DNA of 64,000 bases from Bryobacterales bacterium (GTDB taxonomy: Bacteria > Acidobacteriota > Terriglobia > Bryobacterales > Bryobacteraceae), in NCBI GenBank assembly GCA_003170295.1, contig PNAJ01000057.1, positions 62,001 through 126,000 on the forward strand, written 5' to 3'. Shown one piece after another: positions 59,985 to 64,000 of this stretch (positions within the stretch are counted from its first letter, which is position 1; each line of letters begins with the position of its first letter). Below the pieces are notes generated by a model. It ran no database searches and was not told the origin of the DNA. It saw only the letters and a program-made list of their open reading frames with translations. The translations under genes were made by a program, and so were the position numbers.

Positions 59985-61196
59985 ATGAATCGACGTTTTC
60001 AATTCTCCGTGGTCGCCGTATCCACTTGCGTGGTCACGCTCCTGCTGTTCGGGGCGGTCCATGGGCGCAGCGCCTCGCCGGACAATCCGTACAACAACCT
60101 GGGCGTTTATGCCGAGGTGTTGAACAAGATCAAGCTGGATTACGTCGAGGAACCGGACATGAAGGCGGTGACGCTGGGCGCGATCAACGGGATGCTCGAA
60201 TCGATCGACCCATATGCCAGCTATCTGAACGCGGATCAGTATAAGCAGTACGTGAAATCGAAGGACTCGAAGAAAGCCGACGTCGGGCTGGTGCTGTCGA
60301 AGCGGTTCGGATACATGGGCGTTGTGGGCGCGCTGCCAGGGTCGCCGGCGGGGAAGGCCGGGTTGGGGACGGGCGATGTGATCGAATCGATCAGCAACGT
60401 TTCGACGCGCGACATGCCGCTGGCGTTCGCGGAGCTGCTGTTCCAGGGCGACGCGGGCTCGACCATCGAAATTAGCGTGCTGCGGGCGCGCAAATCGGAA
60501 GCGCAGAAGGTGACTCTGACCCGCGCGGTGCTGGTTTATCCTCCACTGGTGGCGAAGCTGGTGACCGATCAAGGGCCCGCGCCAATCGGATTGATTGAGA
60601 CAGTGACGTTAGTTCCTGGCCGTGTGAAAGAGATCGCGGCGAAAATCGCGGAGCTGGAAAAACAGGGTGCCAAGAAGTTTGTGCTCGATCTGCGGCACTG
60701 CTCGACGGGTCCGGATGAAGATGGAATTGCGCTGGCGAATCTGTTCATGGATAAGGGGCTGATCACCTACACGCTGGGACAGAAATCGGCCCGGCAGGAC
60801 TTCCAGGCGTCGGCGGCGAAGGCGGTTACTAAGCTGCCTCTGGTCGTGCTGTTGAATCGCGGGACTGCGGGTGCGGCGGAGATCGCGGCGGCGGCGCTCA
60901 TCGATTCCAAGCGGGCGGAATCGGTCGGCGAGCGCACCTACGGCGATGCGGCAATTCGCAAAGCGATCACGATGGACGACGGAAGCGCGGTGATTTTGTC
61001 GGTCGCGAAGTATTATTTCCCGAGCGGTAAGGCGATCCAGGATACCGGCGTCACGCCAGGTACTCTACAAGCAGACGCGGATAATGCCGCGCCGACGGAA
61101 GACGATGAGGAAGGCGATACGCCTCCTGCAACCGCGGCGGCGCCCAAGACCGGCGATCCGGTGCTCGCGAAGGCTTTCGAGATCTTGAAGAAGTAA
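59985..61196 (+). CDS. S41 (C-terminal processing) peptidase homologue, catalytic residues lost
   Basis: 403 residues. An N-terminal membrane anchor (VSTCVVTLLLFGAVHG) precedes a CtpA-type helical cap (YAEVLNKIKLDYVEEPDMKA), a PDZ domain at about 100-180 (VVGALPGSPAGKAGLGTGDV) and the tail-protease core. Where active enzymes have a Ser (G-x-A-S-A-S-E) this protein reads NRGTAGAAE, putting G296 in place of the nucleophile; where the general-base Lys lies (GKGxVQ), it reads G-D321-AAIR. Both catalytic positions are thus lost. Fold-preserving strands (KYYFPSGKAIQDTGVTP) remain. Overlaps fmdB by one base. Confidence 0.9.
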   Translation: MNRRFQFSVVAVSTCVVTLLLFGAVHGRSASPDNPYNNLGVYAEVLNKIKLDYVEEPDMKAVTLGAINGMLESIDPYASYLNADQYKQYVKSKDSKKADVGLVLSKRFGYMGVVGALPGSPAGKAGLGTGDVIESISNVSTRDMPLAFAELLFQGDAGSTIEISVLRARKSEAQKVTLTRAVLVYPPLVAKLVTDQGPAPIGLIETVTLVPGRVKEIAAKIAELEKQGAKKFVLDLRHCSTGPDEDGIALANLFMDKGLITYTLGQKSARQDFQASAAKAVTKLPLVVLLNRGTAGAAEIAAAALIDSKRAESVGERTYGDAAIRKAITMDDGSAVILSVAKYYFPSGKAIQDTGVTPGTLQADADNAAPTEDDEEGDTPPATAAAPKTGDPVLAKAFEILKK

Positions 61197-61564
61197 TGCC
61201 AATTTACGAATACCGCTGTGAGAAGTGTGGCAAAGTCTTCGAAGTGCTGCAGAGGTTTTCAGACGATCCGGTTAAGATTCATGAAAATTGCGGCGGCGAG
61301 GTCGAGAAGCTCATCTCCCATTCCGCGTTCCAGTTGAAGGGTAGCGGTTGGTACGCAAGCGACTACGCGAAGGGAACTTCGACGGCGCCGAATGCCAAGG
61401 GCGACGGCAAATCCGAGAGCGGTGCGTCGGAATCCAAAGCTGAGGGCAAATCGGAAACGGCATCCGATTCCAAGAGCGAGTCAAAATCCGATTCCAAGAG
61501 TGAATCGAAGTCTGAGACAAAGACCGAGTCGAAGCCCGCCGTCACCACTTCTAAAAGCGACTAG
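61196..61564 (+). CDS. FmdB-type zinc ribbon protein with Ser/Lys/Glu-rich tail
   Basis: 122 residues. The N-terminal 40 residues (PIYEYRCEKCGKVFEVLQRF, then HENCGGEVEKLIS) form the FmdB zinc ribbon with C-x2-C and N-C-G-G elements, though the second knuckle has one cysteine rather than two. The following GWYASDYAKG is family-typical. The last 60 residues are a K-S-E-S repeat tail, low in hydrophobic residues and probably disordered. Shares its first base with the stop of the S41 homologue. Regulatory role is suggested by the family name only. Confidence 0.9.
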   Translation: MPIYEYRCEKCGKVFEVLQRFSDDPVKIHENCGGEVEKLISHSAFQLKGSGWYASDYAKGTSTAPNAKGDGKSESGASESKAEGKSETASDSKSESKSDSKSESKSETKTESKPAVTTSKSD

Positions 61565-61569
61565 TGTGA

Positions 61570-61591
61570 CCGCGCCCGAAGGTCGCGGCTC
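61570..61591 (+). repeat. Dispersed 22-nt palindromic (REP-like) repeat, copy D
   Basis: CCGCGCCCGA-AGGTCGCGGCTC, plus strand, between convergent fmdB and lptD; it could act as a two-way terminator. Confidence 0.68.
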
Positions 61592-61602
61592 CAAAGCAAT
61601 AG

Positions 61603-63915
61603 CTAGAAGATCCGGTCCTGTTTCTTCAGCGTCCCGACCGTGCCAATGTTCGATAGCGAGAATGCAAACTGGATCTCGCTGTTGTTGGTGGTGCCGAAGT
61701 TCAGGCGGAGATAGCGCACGCTGATGCCGCAGCAGTCTGTGTTTCGCGTCGCCTGCACCTGCCAATACGTGGGCCGGCCCAGCCGGAAATCGTAGGCGAC
61801 GTTGCCGCCATAATTCCAGCCGCGGCGGTTGGATTTTCCATACCGGATACCCGCGTTGAGTTGATCCGAGTTTGGGAACAGGATCGGGTTCGTGGCGATA
61901 ACCGTGTGGCCAAGCGTCCAGAAGATCTGGTCGATCCGCCCATCCAGCGTCACGCTGCTGTTTACGATGGAGTGACGTTCCAGATCGTAGTCCGTCCGCC
62001 ACTCAAAGTTGACCTTCGATTGCACCCGTATATCGCTGACGATGGGAGAATCGTGGCGGCGTCCGTCGAGGAACGCGAATCCCGTCAATTCGATCTCACT
62101 TTCGACCACGTTCCGCACGTTCGGGAGAATGGCCCCGCCGAACGTGGGATCGAAATAGCGGTCGTACCGAATCTGCCAGGACAGCAATTCCTTGACTGTG
62201 CCGTTCTTGTCTTTGGTCATCAGGCGGTTGGTAAGCGAAAACTCGACCTGATTGGTATCGGACAGGAGTTCAGTCTCATCGAAGCGGACCAGGCGGCTGA
62301 AATTGTCGATGCCGCTGACATCTTTATAAGTGATGCGGGGCTCGATGACGTGCTTCACTTTTTCGCCCATCCATTTCGGGGCGTCAAAAATGCGGGCCAG
62401 CGACGGCAGGATCAGATCCACTGAGACGCTGCGGGAACTCCGCAACACATTCTGCCCGTTCACGATGGGCGTGTTGTAGACCGAGCCCGTTACAAAGCTC
62501 GAATCATAGAATGTTTCGCGAATCCCGAACGTCGGGACAATTTGAATATCCTTCCAGCGGAAGGCCGTGGTGATTTGGGGGCCGGCGTCCAGGCGGTCGA
62601 CAAACTGGCGGGTCTGAAATTCCGCCTGGTTGCGGTCGAGCAGGCCGGCGCTGGAATCGAAATACACCCAGAAGGGCCAGTTGAAGACGTTGACTTCGTG
62701 TTCGCGCTGGGAAAAATCGACTTCGGGGAGCTTGCGAATCTCGATAGTGGTCTTCGCCACAGGGTCCAGAAAATTCACGTTGCGCTGGGCGACGACGTTG
62801 AAGTCGAAATCCTTCCAGTGTTTCGTGATGAAGCCGACCGAATGGGTTTCTCCGTAAACCGCCTCATTATAGGATTGCGTGAACTGCTGCAGGAAAGCGA
62901 GTGAAGACAAATAGTTTAGCTCGCCGCGCGCCTCCCATCCGTCGCCAAAATCGTACTTCGATTTCAAAGTGACGTGCAGGCCCTGATCGGAGGTGGTTCC
63001 AGTCATAGCGCTCGTCCTGATCCCAAACACATTCAGGTCGAAATCGGACTTCGGGTTGAACTTCCCCCGGAGTTCGGCGAAGTTCGCCAAACCGGCTCCG
63101 GTATAGTAGGTGCCTTCGTAGGTGAGGTCGAAACTGCGGTTGATGGCCCAGTAATAACCGAATCCCGCTGTATATCCGTGCGTGGAGCTGCTCCCTACGC
63201 CGGGGATGAGCAATCCGCTCCTACGTGGCTGTTTCTTAAGGGACTTATAAAAATACGGGCTGTAGAAAAGAGGGATCTTTTTCAAATAGAACCACGAGTT
63301 ATGAGTGATGGCGTGGTTGCCGGGAACGATTACAAAGCTTGGACCTTTGAAAATCCACCACGGGTCGGGCACGGTGCAGTCGGTGAGAAAGCCATTGTGG
63401 ATGATATAGGTATCGTCTTTCCTTTCTGCCCATTGGCCTTCAAAATAGAAAGGATTCGTTGTAGTGTTCAGACCTGGCCGGGCCTGGATGGTGGACGCCG
63501 CGGATCCCTTCACGTTGTAGAAATCGCCGTTGTCTTCGTCCAGGTAATACTGAGCTTTATCGCAATCAAGCTTTTCCCCGCGCGCGAAGTATTCGAAATG
63601 CACGTGTCCGCGCGCCTCCACGTAGCCTGTGTCCGTGTTCCAGTCGATCTCGTCGGCCTTGATCTGCATGTCGGGCGTCTCAATGCGGACATGGACACGC
63701 AAGTGACGCCAGCTTCCCACGACCTCCTGCTCGCTCTCCGGGGAGACGAAAACTTCTTTCCGATCGGTCGGGGCGTCGGGACGATTGGGGACGACTTTCT
63801 TGTTCGGATCGGGGCTCACTTGTACGGGTTGCGGAGGGGGTGGCGGTAAAGCTGGACGGAAGACTTGCGCCTGTAAGTTGAACACTAGAATAAATAGAAG
63901 GGCTATGCGTACCAT
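61603..63915 (-). CDS. lptD: LPS-assembly protein LptD
   Basis: 770 residues with a short leader (MVRIALLFILVFNLQAQ). A proline-rich stretch (LPPPPPQPVQVSPDPNK) leads to the OstA/LptA-like beta-jellyroll (MQIKADEIDWNTDTGYVEAR, GHVHFEY, YYLDEDNGDFYNV, YIIHNGFLTDCTVPDPWW). The barrel domain begins near GLLIPGVGSSSTHGYTAGFG and contains the PVY-like LFYSPYFYKSL. It is the outer-membrane translocon that inserts lipopolysaccharide, so the cell has LPS. The two cysteines near the jellyroll and the one pair near the end (TDCCGISV) differ from the E. coli disulfide layout. Confidence 0.93.
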   Translation of the reverse strand: MVRIALLFILVFNLQAQVFRPALPPPPPQPVQVSPDPNKKVVPNRPDAPTDRKEVFVSPESEQEVVGSWRHLRVHVRIETPDMQIKADEIDWNTDTGYVEARGHVHFEYFARGEKLDCDKAQYYLDEDNGDFYNVKGSAASTIQARPGLNTTTNPFYFEGQWAERKDDTYIIHNGFLTDCTVPDPWWIFKGPSFVIVPGNHAITHNSWFYLKKIPLFYSPYFYKSLKKQPRRSGLLIPGVGSSSTHGYTAGFGYYWAINRSFDLTYEGTYYTGAGLANFAELRGKFNPKSDFDLNVFGIRTSAMTGTTSDQGLHVTLKSKYDFGDGWEARGELNYLSSLAFLQQFTQSYNEAVYGETHSVGFITKHWKDFDFNVVAQRNVNFLDPVAKTTIEIRKLPEVDFSQREHEVNVFNWPFWVYFDSSAGLLDRNQAEFQTRQFVDRLDAGPQITTAFRWKDIQIVPTFGIRETFYDSSFVTGSVYNTPIVNGQNVLRSSRSVSVDLILPSLARIFDAPKWMGEKVKHVIEPRITYKDVSGIDNFSRLVRFDETELLSDTNQVEFSLTNRLMTKDKNGTVKELLSWQIRYDRYFDPTFGGAILPNVRNVVESEIELTGFAFLDGRRHDSPIVSDIRVQSKVNFEWRTDYDLERHSIVNSSVTLDGRIDQIFWTLGHTVIATNPILFPNSDQLNAGIRYGKSNRRGWNYGGNVAYDFRLGRPTYWQVQATRNTDCCGISVRYLRLNFGTTNNSEIQFAFSLSNIGTVGTLKKQDRIF

Positions 63916-63943
63916 ATAAAGTTCGTGACAAATCGAACCGAAT

Positions 63944-64000
63944 ATGGTACTTAGGATTGATGCGGAGCTAGCGGAGCCGCCGGAAGGCGTAAAAGGAAGG
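63944..64000 (+). CDS. Start of an unidentified gene, cut by the window end
   Basis: ATG 63944 opens a frame that stays open to the last base (starts MVLRIDAELAEPPEGVKG). It is divergent from lptD with 28 bases between starts. Too short to identify; it may simply be chance. Confidence 0.3.
   Translation, partial: MVLRIDAELAEPPEGVKGR

Noticed and set aside
59121-60572. Long minus-strand frame (483 codons)
   Set aside because: It is antisense to the TIGR03118 and S41 genes, Arg/His-rich and without family motifs; a typical high-GC shadow.
1-64000. tRNA, rRNA, IS element or prophage
   Set aside because: No T-loop motifs, transposase or phage structural genes could be recognised by eye; a tRNA scan would be decisive.

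Overview
The window reads as chromosomal DNA from an Acidobacteriota soil bacterium, most like Bryobacteraceae/Solibacter. The pointers are two TIGR03435 'soil-associated' proteins, two very large Oar-like TonB-dependent receptors with an N-terminal carboxypeptidase-regulatory fold, an exported NagZ-like GH3 enzyme and a serine-hydrolase/NamZ fusion, a PEP-CTERM protein, LptD (so a Gram-negative envelope), high GC, and palindromic repeats scattered between genes. This is family-based inference; no 16S or tRNA gene was seen.

Layout. 1-4.1 kb: end of an S9 peptidase, a TIGR03435 protein, a MaoC hydratase, and an outer-membrane barrel paired with a stand-alone receiver. 4.3-8.1 kb: a tightly coupled DUF4139 / homoserine dehydrogenase / fumarylacetoacetase-family operon. 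8.1-12.4 kb: a minus-strand GT39-like membrane protein, UlaG-like hydrolase and GH3. 12.5-16.8 kb: chemoreceptor, frameshifted porin-like barrel, PqaA-like protein. 17-25.9 kb: toxin-antitoxin pair, WD40 protein, membrane Fe-S oxidoreductase, UDP-glucuronate decarboxylase-like enzyme, second TIGR03435 protein, decayed Phd/HicBA cluster, DtxR/MntR regulator, degenerate GGDEF protein, Memo protein. 26-34.5 kb: membrane MutS-like ATPase, SDR, pterin dehydratase, serine hydrolase/NamZ fusion, giant Oar receptor. 34.5-43.4 kb: glycine acetyltransferase, M28-like protein, AddAB-type helicase-nuclease. 43.6-46.6 kb: ECF sigma with YCII partner, then CysK with an Rrf2/CymR-like regulator. 46.6-48.8 kb: an eroded toxin-antitoxin island. 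49.1-55.5 kb: a Cpx/OmpR-type two-component system divergent from a DUF5666-like protein and a second Oar receptor. 55.5-58.7 kb: another antitoxin/toxin and orphan cluster plus two His-rich tandem paralogues. 58.8-64 kb: PEP-CTERM TIGR03118 protein, a catalytically dead S41 peptidase homologue, FmdB, LptD.

How the genes relate. NagZ-like GH3 (10.6 kb) and the NamZ fusion (28.8 kb) both look exported and could together strip amino sugars from peptidoglycan. CysK with a cysteine-free Rrf2 regulator mirrors the CymR-CysK pairing. AddA and AddB overlap by four bases and form a double-strand-break repair unit. The two-component system, DUF5666-like protein and Gly/Met/Pro-rich receptor form a plausible envelope regulon.

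The least expected content is the density of broken or unpaired toxin-antitoxin genes, several single-base frameshifts, a CTG start candidate, a pseudo-protease and two families of dispersed hairpin repeats. Several frameshifts could be sequencing errors; reads should be checked before they are called pseudogenes. No complete new defence system was found; the best unexplained genes are the HEPN-like protein at 47.2 kb, the nuclease-fold-like protein at 55.8 kb and the unrecognised partner of the RelE toxin at 56.7 kb.
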